From: Cryptomeria japonica
Taxonomy: Eukaryota; Streptophyta; Pinopsida; Cupressales; Cupressaceae
Direction of reading: 5' to 3'
NCBI RefSeq assembly: GCF_030272615.1
Contig: NC_081405.1
Coordinates: 650,334,920 to 650,398,919, forward strand
Length of the DNA: 64,000 bases
Made by a program: the position numbers and the translations under genes. Below the pieces are notes generated by a model. That model made no database searches, was not told where the DNA came from, and was given only the letters and a program-made list of their open reading frames with translations. This document shows, in pieces, positions 10,456-21,714 of the stretch; position 1 is the first letter of the stretch, and the number at the start of each line of letters is the position of its first letter.

Positions 10456-12774
10456 TGGTGCAGGAGCACCTAGCTCATTCTCAGCTTCTTTTTCATCTCA
10501 AGTTTGATTTGTGTTATTTTAAGTTGGAAAGTTGTTTAGCATTCTTTTTGAAGTTGTTCTAGGTTGTTTGGATGAGTTTTGAACTCATTGTGTGGTTTTG
10601 GTTCCCTGTTTTCAACTTTTGCTCAAAATTGTCAGTTTTGGTGTTGCCTGGCAAAATGTTGTAAAAAGTGAGTTTTTAGTGTGTTTTTTTTTTTGAAAGG
10701 TTTTAGACATGTTTTATGTTTGGGTTTAAGGTATAAGAAGTGTTTTTAGATGATGGTTAGTTTTGGAGGTCAATCTTGCATTTTCTAGGCACCAAAAGTT
10801 GTCATTTAGGCATCAAAATGTCAAAATTAAGTGCCTTTGGACATGTACCTGTCCATGCAGGAGGTTAACCAACTTGGAGAGGTATTTAAACTCTTGTTTT
10901 AACTTTTTTAAGGGTTGATCATTCGAATTTATGAGAAGTTTTGCAAACTTGCACTAGTTTTTACTTGATTTTCTCTAGTTTTTGACTCCATGTGAATAGC
11001 AGTCCGTACACTTGCTGTACTTGGCCATACTATTCTTGTATTTTCTAATTATAACATGTTTTCCTAAACTTTTCCCTTTGGTGGCATTTGATTTCATCAA
11101 GTTTTGAGTTTTGTGCAAAAATATTTGGTTTTGACAGTTTCACTGCCCAGTCTAGGAATTTGGGCAAAATGCTTGACCAACTTGGTTTCTTGGAGTCCTA
11201 AAGTGTTCATGGCTTCTCAAGAACTAGTTGGCCAATTTTTAAAGTGTATAAATATGATTTTTGGTTTCAAGAGTGCAGGTACAAGGAGTTTTTATGGCCA
11301 TTAAGCCCTAGGCAAGTGTGCCATTTGGCTAGGGTCTTGAAGAAACTTTAATGCTTTGCTCTTCTATAGCAAGTGCATTTAATATTGGAATAGACTTGCC
11401 TTGATGATGAAGCTTGTATGCAAAGGAAAAGACATTTTATAAGCCATGAGGAGAATGTTTCCATGTTTAGTTTGTGAAAATAATGTAAAAACAATGAGTC
11501 ATTGTTTTAAAAAGCAATCTCCTTTCATTAGCCTACTCTCCACCATGTGTTGGAGCTTGTAAGGTTGTTGTACCTCCTTCTAATGGCTTACAAACAAGCA
11601 CAATGAGTGTTATTTATGTCATCCATGAGTTTAGAGTTTCCAAGATCAATCAATGATCTTTGAGGCAAGATTTTTGGAATGCCCATTTGCTGTCCCAGTC
11701 AACTAGGACCGAGTTTTACTTTTTTTTCCTTGAAGTTATACTCGTATTCTTCTCCTCTGAAATGACAGGTATGAAGGACAATAAGTCAGCAAAGATTGAA
11801 ACTTGTTAAGGAGCACTAAACAGACTATTTGTGAGGAGTTCTAATAGTGAAAGTGCAGGTCACAGTGAACTACAAAAAACAGTGAAAGACAAGGGGCACC
11901 AATAGTCAGCTTAACAGTGAATTAATTCCATTTTGTAATTGCCTAATGCTTGTATGCAGGGCTAACAAGATTCTCTTTGTTTCTAAATGATAGGCATGCT
12001 TAAATGTTGAATGTAATTGGTTTTGGTTGCAAAAGATGTTTGCAAGAGGCAAAATTGGAAAAGTTGTAAAATGTTGCATTTTCCTCATAAGCAACTTGTT
12101 GTAAAAACTTGTTCTTTAAACTTGGAAGTGTAAATCTTCTTATTTGTGGCTTAATTAGTCAGCACTATGATGGCACTAAGGTCTCTTGTCCATATTGGAG
12201 GTTTATAGGTAGAATCTTAGTTTTTCACCATCAAAACCCTTCAAGACCCTCCTTCCTCACCCATTTTGGGGACAGTCATGAAGAAGGACTTAGGGACCCC
12301 CAAACTTGATGAATCTTCAAGAATTCCCAAAAGGGTATCCAAAAATATGAACCTTTCAGTCTGGAAGTCCATCGCTTGAACAGGGTGAGCACAAAACCCC
12401 AAAAGGAGGGCTAATTGCTTGTAGCCTTTTTAGGCCTTAAAATTGAAGTTTGGTCAAATCGGGTACACAAATGGTGAATGAAAAGCACAAAAGACATCAA
12501 TACCAATTGAAACAAGTTGTCCTCACATTAATTTGACACCTTTTGTGGGATAGACCCCAAGAACATAGTTTTAGCAAGCCAGAGTGGTTATGGGGTTGAA
12601 GCCTTTCAACATACAAGAGGTCTTGACTTAGGGAGGTGAAACAAGAGGAAGTTTGAGATGGTCTATGAACCTTTGCACTCTGATTACAGCAACAATTCCT
12701 TGAAAATAGTAAGGTCCCATACTTAGTGAACATATAAGTCACTTGAGCATTCCACTTGCACTGCCTCCCTATCA
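10456..12774 (+). repeat. 5' LTR of Gypsy-2
   Basis: It starts TGGTGCAGG and ends CCCTATCA. It is 2319 bases, about 400 longer than the 3' LTR because that copy has lost the part matching about 11683-12074. The short open frames in it appear in both LTRs only because the LTRs are copies of each other. Confidence 0.92.
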
Positions 12775-12777
12775 TAG

Positions 12778-12789
12778 TGGTATCAGAGC
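12778..12789 (+). other. primer-binding site, tRNA-iMet type (Gypsy-2)
   Basis: TGGTATCAGAGC lies three bases after the LTR end, complementary to the 3' end of initiator methionine tRNA. Confidence 0.9.
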
Positions 12790-12826
12790 TCAACTACACT
12801 TGGGATGAAGTAGATGTTTGAGAACC

Positions 12827-13909
12827 ATGGTGACAAATGCATAATTAGCAAAGAAAGTTGAAGACCAAGAAGAAGAAAATAGGTTACTCAAAGAGAAGTT
12901 AGATCTCTTAGAGCAGAAGTTGGGTGAAGTAGAAGTGAAGGCAGATGAAGCCAGCAATAAGATAGAGGGAACAGAAGGTAAGGGTAAGCTATTAGCTATA
13001 GAGGATGAGACCCCTATACCAGACCCTATGATAGAGAATGAGCCCTTTTTGAAAGCCTTGAAGGCTATGAGTGGGAGAACACTAGAAGGAGTCCCACTAT
13101 TCAATGGTAAAATGGACCCAGAAGTGGTCATGGAGTGGATTGAGGGGCTTGAGAACCATTTTGAGTGTGATGGTGTGATAAAGGCCCAGAAAGTGAAGGT
13201 GGCTAAGTCTAGGTTGAGAGGAGCTCCCTTAACATGGTGGAGGTTCATTCAGGATGAACGTGAAAAAGAGGGCAAAAGGCCCATAGCAACCTGGAAGGGA
13301 ATGTTGTCCAAGATCAAAGAGGCTCACATTCCAGAGGAATATGAAATACAACTCCATAGGAGAAGGCAAAACCTTAGGCAAAAGGAGTTAGATGTCAACA
13401 CCTACACTGAGGAGTTTCAGAAGTTATGCCTTAGGTCAAAGATTCAAGAGGATGAGAATGTCAAGGTGGCTAGGTATCTCAATGGTTTGATATGGAACAT
13501 ACAGGAAGAGTTAAGTTTGTTGTGCCCTACAACAGTCCAGAAGTGCTATCAGCTTGCACTCAAGGTAGAGGAAAGGAGTAGGAAGAAGCAAGAGCAGCAT
13601 AACAGAGGCAAAGGAAGAGGCAGAGATGGTCGAGGCCATCGAGGTAGTTTTGGGAGAGGACACATAGACCAAAGGTCCCAGGGGGAATCTAAGCTTATTG
13701 AGCAAAGTGGGGATTCTCAGAGCAAACCTAATTTTAGGGGAAGGGGATCAAGCAACCCAGGAAGGGGTAGGTCTAGTGGCCCAGGTAGAGGGTCTTATTT
13801 CTCCACAATGAAATGCTACAACTGTCAGAAATTGGGTCATCCTGCTTATAGGTGTCCTGAAAAGCCTAGTTCTTCCCGTGGAGGTGAAAGAAAAGTGAAC
13901 TATGTTTAG
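12827..13909 (+). pseudogene. Gypsy-2 gag
   Basis: An ATG at 12827 opens a frame with one stop (TAA at about 12842) and then runs clean to the TAG at 13907. The N-terminus is Glu/Lys-rich with a heptad pattern (coiled coil likely). The middle is a retrotransposon gag domain (APLTWWRF, EFQKLC), followed by a Gly/Arg-rich linker and a CCHC zinc knuckle, CYNCQKLGHPAYRCP, near 13816-13860. The product would assemble particles and bind element RNA. The closing TAG stands where a gag-pol fusion would read through, consistent with CAG decay. Protease follows in the same frame. Confidence 0.9.
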
Positions 13910-15655
13910 GAGGAAGGGAGTAGTACAAGAACTCCAACAATGCACCTAGCACCTGAAGATGGTGACAATTTGATGATAAGGAGAGTATTGATGCAAGAAC
14001 CTCATAAGTGTGAAGTGTCTCAGAGAAGAGCCTTGTTCAAGATAAAGTGCAAAATCTTGGGCAAGGTATGTAAGGTTGTTATTGACTCAGGCTCCACAAA
14101 TAATATCATCTCAGAGGAGGCAGTTGGCAAATTGAACCTACCTAGAATGAAGCATAGCGAACCCTACAAGGTAACCTAGTTAAACAAGGGGCAACATGTC
14201 CTAGTGAATGAACAAGCATGGGTAGACTTCAATATAGGTGAGTACAAAGATAGGATTCTATGTGACATCCTTCCCATGGATGCTTGTCATCTACTATTGG
14301 GTAGACCTTGGCAATTTGATAGAAAGGCACACCATGATGGTGAAAAAAATACATATTCCTTTCAAAAGAATGGCATTGTATACAAAATTCAGTCCCTTAG
14401 TGAAGAGACAGAGAACAGCAAACCACAGGCACCTAAAGTGCTATTAGTCAATGAAAAAGAGTTCATCAAGACCATGAAAGAGGGAGATGGGATTGGCTAT
14501 GCACTTGTAGTGAAGCCTAAGGAGGATAAGAAAGAAAAACAAGTAGAGATCCCACAAGAGGTGCAGCAAATTCTTGATAGTTTTAAGAACATCATCAGTG
14601 ATGGACACCCAGCAACATTACCTCCTCCTAGAGACATTAGTCATCAAATTGACTTTATACCAAGAGCTTCTTTGCCAAACAAAGTAGCATACAAGATTAC
14701 TCTTGAACAAAATAAAGAGGTAGCTAGACAAATTCAAGAGTTATTGGGTCAAGGATTAATTAGAAAGAGTATAAGTCCTTGTGCAGTGCCCACTGTGTTA
14801 GCACCTAAGAAAGGGGGCACATGGAGATTGTGTACAAATTCCAGAGCTATCAACAAGATTACAATAAGATACAGATTCCCCATTCCCAGGATAGAAGATC
14901 TGATGGATTGTTTAGGGGGTGCGAGGTATTTCTCCAAAATAGACTTAAAGAGTGGTTACCATTAGATAAGAATAAAAGAGGGTGATGAGTGGAAAACTAC
15001 TTTTAAAACAAATGAGGGTCTTTATGAATGGTTGGTTATGCCTTTTGGACTCTCTAATGCTCCCAGTACCTTTATGAGGTTAATGAATGAAGTATTGCAG
15101 GATTTTCTCAGTAAGTTTGTGGTAGTCTACTTAGATGATATTCTCATCTTTAGTAAGACTAAAGAGGAGCATTTGAAACACTTAGCTATTGTTTTACAAA
15201 GATTATCTGATGAGTAGTTAACCATAAATCTTGAGAAATGTGATTTTATGCAGCAAGAGCTAGTCTATCTTGGTTTTGTTGTGTCCAGTGGAGACCTTAA
15301 GATGGATCAATCTAAAGTTGCAGCCATAACAAGTTGGCCAACCCCACAATCAGCCAGTGAGGTTAGGAGTTTTCATGGTCTATCCCAGTTTTACAGAAAG
15401 TTTATTAGAGGATTCAGCGAAATTTGTGCACCCATGTTAGATACAATAAAGGGTGGTCATAAGGTCAAGTTTCAATGGACAGAAGCAACCAATAGGGGGT
15501 TTGAGTTACTCAAAACTAGAGTTGCTACACAGCCAGTGTTAATCCTTCCTAGCTTTGATAAGCTTTTTACTATAGAATGTGATGCCAGTCACCTTGCAGT
15601 AGGTGCAGTCTTGAGTCAAGATAATAGACCAGTTGCTTTTTTAGTGAAAAATTGA
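13910..15655 (+). pseudogene. Gypsy-2 pol: protease, reverse transcriptase, start of RNase H
   Basis: The protease active site IDSGSTNN lies near 14083-14110. A linker leads to the RT, with [39 protein letters not shown] and the catalytic YLDD box (about 15130-15140) all visible. RNase H begins at about 15560 ([13 protein letters not shown]). Premature TAG codons occur at about 14177 (family Trp), 14963 (family Gln) and 15215. A further break at 15653 shifts frame into the rest of RNase H. The catalytic residues that remain look normal, so the element died by stops rather than active-site change. Confidence 0.9.
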
Positions 15656-15840
15656 ATGATGCAAAGAAAAAGTATTCATCTTATGATTTAGAGTTATATG
15701 CATTGGTGCAGGCACTCAGGAAGTGGAGGCATTACTTGCTTCCTAAAGAATTTGTTGTGTATACAGACAACAAGCATATACCTTCACTCTTAAGCACAAG
15801 AAAGGCCAATGTAATAAAGTAGTTGATGCTTTAAGTAGGA
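15656..15840 (+). pseudogene. Gypsy-2 RNase H remnant with internal deletion
   Basis: The frame resumes one base off with a segment matching the RNase H end (KKYSSYDLELYALVQALRKW, then VYTDNKH). At about 15780-15800 it jumps to a RKANVIK motif, skipping the usual residues between, so a short deletion is likely. A stop follows near 15821. Confidence 0.7.
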
Positions 15841-16709
15841 GATTGTTGACTATCCAAGATATCCAAGTAAAGAGTGTTGGGATAGATTGCTTTCAAGATT
15901 TATATCCTAATGATGATGATTTTCCTACTGCTTATAAAGTTTGTCTTGCTTTTGAGAATCATTTTCATAGTGAGTATGTTGACTATACATTGCAGAATGG
16001 TTTGTTATTCAGGGGAGGATAGCTATGTGTTCCTAAAGGTTCCATGAGAGAAAATCTCATTCAAGAGAAACACAATGGGTATTTGAGTGGCCATTTTGGT
16101 CTCAACAAGACCTTAGAGTTGGTTCAAAATTTTTATTATTGGCCTAAGATGCAGAGAGATGTCCGGAGGTATGTTGAACAGGGCATGATATGTCAAAAGG
16201 CCAAAGGACATAGCACTAATGCTGGTTTATATCAGCCACTTCCCATTCCTTCTAGGCCATGGGAATGCATCGGTATGGATTTTGTTGTAGGCTTACCGAG
16301 GACAAAAACAGGGCATGACAGTATCTTTGTGGTTGTGGATAGATTTAGTAAAATGGCTCACTTTATTCCTTGCAAAACTACTAATGATGCTAGTCATATT
16401 GCTTTTCTTTTCTTTAAAGAGGTTGTCAGAATACATGGTTTGCCATCTAGTATTGTATCAGATAGAGATGTTAAGTTTTTGGGTCATTTTTGGAGGACTT
16501 TGTGGAAGAAATTGGGTACTAGCTTGTCTTTTGGCTCAACTTACCATCCACAGACAAATGGTCAAATAGAGGTGGTGAATAGAACATTGGGTAATCTACT
16601 CAGATGTCTCACCAAGGAGTATGGACAAAGTTGGGATCAGCTTATCCCACAGGCAGAGTTTGCCTACAATGACAGTGTAAACAGATCCACTGGTAAGGGC
16701 CCATTTTAG
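15841..16709 (+). pseudogene. Gypsy-2 integrase
   Basis: An H2C2-like zinc region (HFGLNKT, then YWPKMQRDV) is followed by the core domain with the three catalytic acidic residues: GMDFVVGLP (about 16277), SDRDVKF (about 16460) and NGQIEVVNR (about 16560). The first cysteine of the H2C2 C-x2-C pair appears to be Gly (EQGMICQKAKG). The frame ends at a TAG near 16707 where the family has Gln. Integrase joins the cDNA to host DNA. Confidence 0.88.
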
Positions 16710-17374
16710 ATTGTTTATGGTATGATCCAAGAGGTGTTTTTGAGTTACATGATGTGAATAACTTGCAACATGTTAGTGGGACAACAAAAGACATGGCACA
16801 ATCTCTCCAAGAGATACAAGAACAGGTTAAACAGTCTTTGCAAGATACCACATCAAGAGTCAAGGCAAGGGTGGATGCTTCAAAGAGGGATGTCCAATTT
16901 ACAGTTGGGGATTTTGTGATGGTGCATCTCAAAAAGTCTAGATTATAGAAGGGAGTTCCTACCAAGTTATAGATGAGAAGAATTGGACCTTGCAGGATTT
17001 TGGCTAAGTATGGTCCAAATGCTTATAAAATTGATTTACTTGTTGATGTTTCTTTATCTCCTATCTTTAATGTTGCAGATTTGGTACCTTTCAAGGGGCA
17101 GCCTCCAGTAGAGAATCAAAGAGTTTCAGACATTTCAAATTCCCTTTCTGATCTACCTCTCCCCTCTTCTTCTTCTCCCATTCCTGAACAGGTACTTGAT
17201 TCCAGAATCATCAAGAAGACTAGAAGACATGACTACTTTGAACATTTGATCAAATAGAAAGATCAACCAGCTTCTGAAGCCACTTGGATACCTGAAAGTG
17301 ACTTCACCAAGCCCGGTATTCCTCTCTCTATTCTGCCCAAAGGATCACATGACTTCTTTGTCACCGGGGGAGTA
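16710..17374 (+). pseudogene. Gypsy-2 integrase C-terminus with broken chromodomain, and 3' leader
   Basis: The frame continues through a GPF/GPY-type segment (MRRIGPCRILAKYGPNAYKI, 16973 on) after two TAG codons near 16947 and 16968. It ends in a chromodomain-like stretch (DYFEHLIK, then KDQPASEATW). The TAG at about 17256 replaces the conserved Trp between them. In intact chromoviruses this domain directs integration to heterochromatin. A purine tract (about 17366-17372, GGGGGAG) lies just before the 3' LTR and should prime plus-strand synthesis. Confidence 0.8.
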
Positions 17375-19295
17375 TGGTGCAGGAGCACCTAGCTCATTCT
17401 CAGCTTCTTTTTCATCTCAGGTTTGATTTGTGTTATTTTAAGTTGGAAAGTTGTTTAGAATGCTTTTTGAAGTTGTTCTAGGTTGTTTGGATGAGTTTAG
17501 AACTCATTGTGTGGTTTTGGTTTCCTATTTTCAACTTTTGCTCAAAATTGCCAGTTTTGGTGTTGCTTGGCAAAATGTTGTAAAAAGTGAGTTTTTAGTG
17601 TGTTTTTGTTTTTGAAAGGTTTTAGACATGTTTTATGTTTGGGTTTAAGGTATAAGAAGTGTTTTTAGATGATGGTTAGTTTTGGAGGTCAATCTTGCAT
17701 TTTCTAGGCACCAAAAGTTGTCATTTAGGCATCAAAATGTCAAAATTAAGTGCCTTTGGACATGTACCTGTCCATACAGGAGGCTAAACAACTTGGAGAG
17801 GTATTTAAACTCTTGTTTTAACTTTTGTAAGGGTTGATCATTTGAAGTTATGAGAAGTTTTGCAAACTTGCACTAGTTTTTACTTGGTTTTCTCTAGTTT
17901 TTGGCTCCATGTGAACAGCAGTCCGTACACGTGCTGTACTTGGCCGTACTATTCTTGTATTTTCTGATTCTAACATGTTTTTCTAAACTTTTTCCTTTAG
18001 TTGCATTTGATTTCATCAAGTTTTGAGTTTTGTGCAAAAATATTTGGTTTTGACAGTTTCACTGCCCAGTCTAGGAATTTGGGCAAAATGCTTGACCAAC
18101 TTGGTTTCTTGGAGTCCTAAAGTGTTCATGGCTTCTCAAGAACTAGTTGGTCAATTTGTAAAGTATGTAAATATAAGTTTTGGTTTCAAGAGTGCAGGTA
18201 CAAGGAGTTTTTATGGCCATTAAGCCCTAGGCAAGTGTGCCATTTGGCTAGGGTCTTGAAGAAACTTTAATGCTTTGCTCTTCTATAGCAAGTGCATTTA
18301 ATATTGGAATAGACTTGCCTTGATGATGAAACTTGTATGCCAAGGAAAAGAGGTTTTCTAAGCCATGAGGAGAATGTTTCCATGTTTAGTTTGTGAAAAT
18401 AATGTAAAAACAGTGAGTCACTGTTTTAAAAAGCAATCTCCTTTCATTAGCCTACTCTCCACCATGTGTTGGAGCTTGTAAGGTTGTTGTACCTCCTTCT
18501 AATGGCTTGCAAACAAGCACAAGGAGTGTTATTTATTTCATCCAGTTTAGAGTTGGCAAGATCAATCAATGATCTTTGAGGCAAGTTTTTTGGAATGCAT
18601 TTTCCTCATAAGCAACTTTTTGTAAAAACTTGTTCTTTAAACTTGGAAGTGTAAATCTTCTTATTTGTGGCTTAATTAGTCATTACTATGATAGCACTAA
18701 GGTCTCTTGTCCATATTGGAGGTTTATAGGTAGAATCTTGGTTTTTCACCATCAAAACCCTTCAAGACCCTCCTTCTTCACCCATTTTTGGGACAGTCAC
18801 GGAGAAGGACTTAGGGACCCCCAAACTTGATGAATCTTCAATAACTCCCAAAAGGGTATCCAAAAATATGAACCTTTCAGTCTGGAAGTCCATCGCTTGA
18901 ATAAGGTGAGCACAAAACCCCAAAAGGAGGGCTAATTGCTTGTAGCCTTTTTAGGCCTTAAAATTGAATTTTGGTAAAATAGGGTACACAAATGGTGAAT
19001 GAAAAGAACAAAAGACATCAATGCTAGTTGAAACAAGTTGTCCTCACATGAATTTGACACCTTTTGTGGGACAGACCCCAAGAACATAGTTTTAGCAAGC
19101 TAGAGTGGTTATGGGGTTGAAGCCTTTGAACATACAAGAGGTCTTGACTTAGGGAGGTGAAACAAGAGGAAGTTTGAGATGGTCTATGAACCTTTGCACT
19201 CTGATTACAGAAACAATTCCATGAAAATAGTAATGTCCCATACTTAGTGAACTTATAAGTCACTTGAGCATTCCACTTGCACTGCGTCCCTATCA
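17375..19295 (+). repeat. 3' LTR of Gypsy-2 (internally deleted)
   Basis: It matches 10456-12774 closely but jumps from the equivalent of 11682 to that of about 12075. The join falls at a shared TGC, so the loss of about 400 bases occurred at microhomology after insertion. It ends TATCA, followed by the target duplication ACCCA. Confidence 0.9.
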
Positions 19296-19374
19296 ACCCA
19301 AAAATGCCAAAACACGAGTTTGGAATGCAGAAATGTGGAGCAAGGTTTTTTTGCTGTTTACAATGCACATACAC

Positions 19375-19430
19375 CTTATAAGGCATGCACACTATAGGGT
19401 GTATTCCCTATAGTGTGTGCGCCTTATGCG
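19375..19430. repeat. subterminal palindrome of the TIR element
   Basis: AAGGCATGCACACTATAGGG pairs with CCCTATAGTGTGTGCGCCTT around a loop of about five bases, nearly perfectly. It lies 62 bases from the right end of the TIR element. It may be a structural or binding site for a transposase. Confidence 0.8.
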
Positions 19431-19460
19431 CTTTTTTAATTTTTTTTTGAAGTGTGGCAC

Positions 19461-19492
19461 CTTTTTGGTACCACAACTTCATGGATATACCC
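19461..19492 (-). repeat. right terminal inverted repeat
   Basis: The reverse complement starts GGGTATATCC and carries AAGTTGTGGTACCAAAA, matching the left end at 3881. TTCA follows directly. Confidence 0.8.
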
Positions 19493-21300
19493 TTCAACAA
19501 CCGGACATAGCTAATTGTTGAGAGTGTTGATGTTCATGTAGATGAATATCCTGAAGTCTCAGATGGAACTAGTTCAGAGAAAAAAGATGAAGATCCTTGC
19601 ATTTTTCTTTTGGCACCTAAAACTATTAAATCAGAAACCGGTTAAGCAAATCCTAATGTACTTGTTCAATCAAAACAAATAAATTCAGAAGAAGATGATA
19701 ATGAAGAAGCTAAACCTAAAGAGAATGATCATGTTATTCCTAGGTATGTAAGACTGAACCATAGTCCTAAGTAGATTATTGGGGATAAGGATGATGGAGT
19801 ACTAACTAGAAGGAAAATAAGAGAGAACTCTTGCATGATCTCCACTACTGAACCTAGAAGTGCTAAGGAGGCATTTGGTGATGATCATTCGGTTAAAGCT
19901 ATGGAGGAGGAATTGGATCAAATTGAAAAGAACAACACTTGGACCTTGGTACCCCGACCGGTAAACAAGAATGTTATAGGTACTAAATGGGTATTTAGAA
20001 ACAAGTTAAACGAAGATGGTGTTGTAGTTCGCAACAAGGCAAGACTAGTTTGCAAAGGTTGTGCTCAAGAAGAAGGAGAGGATTATGGAGAAACTTTTGC
20101 ACCAGTAGCAAGACTGGAAGGTGTCAGAACTTTACTTGCATTTATAGTCCATAAGAAGTTCAAGGTATACCAGACGGATGCTAAGTCTGCATTTTTGAAT
20201 GGGATATTGGAAGAAGAGGTATACATAGAGCAGCCTGATGGTTATGCATTAATAGATGAGAAAGACATGGTATGAAGATTGCATAAAGTTTTGTATGGAT
20301 TAAAGTAGGCACCCAGAGCATGGTATGAATGGCTTCATACACATCTAATAAAGATAGGGTTTGCAAGAACTAGTGATGATAGTAATATTTATCTTAAGTC
20401 TAAAGGAGATGAAATGTTGTTTAGTAAAGTATTTGTTATGATATTATTTTTGGAGGTAATGATGTCATGAGCAATAGTTTTGCAGATGAAATAAAAAATG
20501 AGTTTGAAATGTATTTAGTAGGGAAATAAAAAAATTCATAGGCTTGCAAATACAACAAATGAAGAATGGTATTTTCATTACTCAATCTAAGTATGTGAAA
20601 GAGATTTTGAAGACTTTTGGCATGAGTGACTATAAACCAGTTGGAACAACAATGGTTATAGGTTGTAAGTTGTCCAAGGAGGATGAGTCTAAGTCCGTTG
20701 ATGAAAAGGAATATAGGTCAATGATTGGAAAATTACACTATGTTGTTCACAGTAGACTGGATATTACCCATGCGGTTGGTATAGTTGCTAGATTTCAGAA
20801 GAATCCAAAGGAAGCACACTTGATAGAAACAAAGAGAATGTTTAGATATATGAAAGGTACAATTGAATATGGATTATGGTACCCATATGGAGGAAACTTT
20901 GATTTGAAGGCATGCACTGATGTTGATTGGGCAGGAAATATTGATGACCGGAAATGTACTACCGGTGGAGCATTATTTCTAAGAGAAAGGGTAGTTTCAT
21001 CGAGTAGTAAGAAGGAGAGTTGTACTTCACAATCTACTATTGAAGGTGAGTATGTTGCAGCTTATATGAATTGGACACAAGCTATTTGGATGAGGCACAT
21101 TTTGGAAGGTTTTAATATGAAGATCTCAGAACCTATAAAGATTTTATGTTATAATACAAGTGCCATTAATATTTCTAAGAATCTTGTTTTGCACGCTCGC
21201 ACCAAGCACATGGAATTGAAGTATCACTTTCTGAGGGAAAAAGTTCAAAGTAAAGATGTTATCTTAGAACATGTTTCTACCCAGGAGTAGCTTACAGATA
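19493..21300 (+). pseudogene. Copia-1 pol part 2: integrase end, reverse transcriptase, RNase H
   Basis: The frame picks up with NNRT and VESV motifs that follow the integrase core in Copia-2. RT starts near 19835 ([45 protein letters not shown]). At about 20431-20445 the catalytic VDD box is destroyed by a one-base deletion (GTTATGATATT where Copia-2 implies GTTGATGATATT). Stops also occur at about 20274 and 20307. RNase H runs to 21290. Its CDNTSA motif reads CYNTSA, so a catalytic Asp is lost. The product would have copied the element RNA into DNA. Confidence 0.88.
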
Positions 21301-21714
21301 TCTTTACCAAACCTCTAACGATGACCACTTTTGAGTATCTTAGAAGTTATTTGGGGGGTTGTCCCTCTTCATGAAGTTAGTTGAGCATGATTTTGATTGC
21401 ATCAGTCCCTGAATTACATGTAGAATTTTACATGGATTGATGAAGAAGTGGATGTATTCCACAGGGGGAGCATCAAGTTGTAGTATGTTGTTGATGCATA
21501 GTGAGAGAAGAATTACATGTTTTACTTTAAATTTGGCATTGTTGTCAAAGGGGGAGAAGAATTATGTGACTGGCAAAGGGAAACCAATGACAGGCTGAAA
21601 ACAGACAGAGCATGGTGAATACTTGGTAATGTAAATCGGGATTCCTATTCACCAATCACAATAGCAATCAAAGGCATTTACATTTGTATTGCCATCAATG
21701 TCAAAGGGGGAGAT
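21301..21714 (+). other. Copia-1 3' leader and polypurine tract
   Basis: After the end of pol (IFTKPL motif at about 21300-21318) there is about 390 bases of non-coding sequence. It contains several G-rich runs and ends in AAAGGGGGAGA (about 21702-21712), the polypurine tract that sits directly before the 3' LTR. Confidence 0.8.

Larger units (their letters stand above)
10456..19295 (+). mobile_element. Gypsy-2, complete but defective Ty3/gypsy chromovirus
   Basis: Two LTRs (10456-12774 and 17375-19295) flank gag, protease, RT, RNase H, integrase and a broken chromodomain, which is the chromovirus order. A perfect 5-bp target duplication ACCCA lies at 10451-10455 and 19296-19300, so both ends are exact. 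The LTRs are nearly identical where both are present, suggesting this is one of the younger layers. Several TAG codons stand where the family has CAG or TGG. Confidence 0.93.
3881..19492. mobile_element. unclassified terminal-inverted-repeat element (about 6.8 kb without its insert)
   Basis: The left end starts GGGTATGTGC and the right end, read inward on the other strand, starts GGGTATATCC. Both then share a block around GTTGTGGTACCAAAA, giving inverted repeats of about 31 bases. The interrupted copia reading frame shows the empty site: TTCA (possibly CTTCA) is present on both sides (3877-3880 and 19493-19496), so the target duplication is 4 or 5 bp. Inside are palindromic sequence, a satellite, a spliced minus-strand gene (8325-10455) and the chromovirus Gypsy-2 (10456-19295). 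The ends are not CACTA-type, and the duplication does not fit hAT (8 bp), Mutator (9 bp) or Harbinger (TWA). I see no transposase, so the superfamily is unknown. Confidence 0.75.

Noticed and set aside
11104-11304. 66-codon frame present almost identically at 18023-18223
   Set aside because: The two positions are the two LTRs of Gypsy-2. The similarity comes from LTR duplication and not from conservation.
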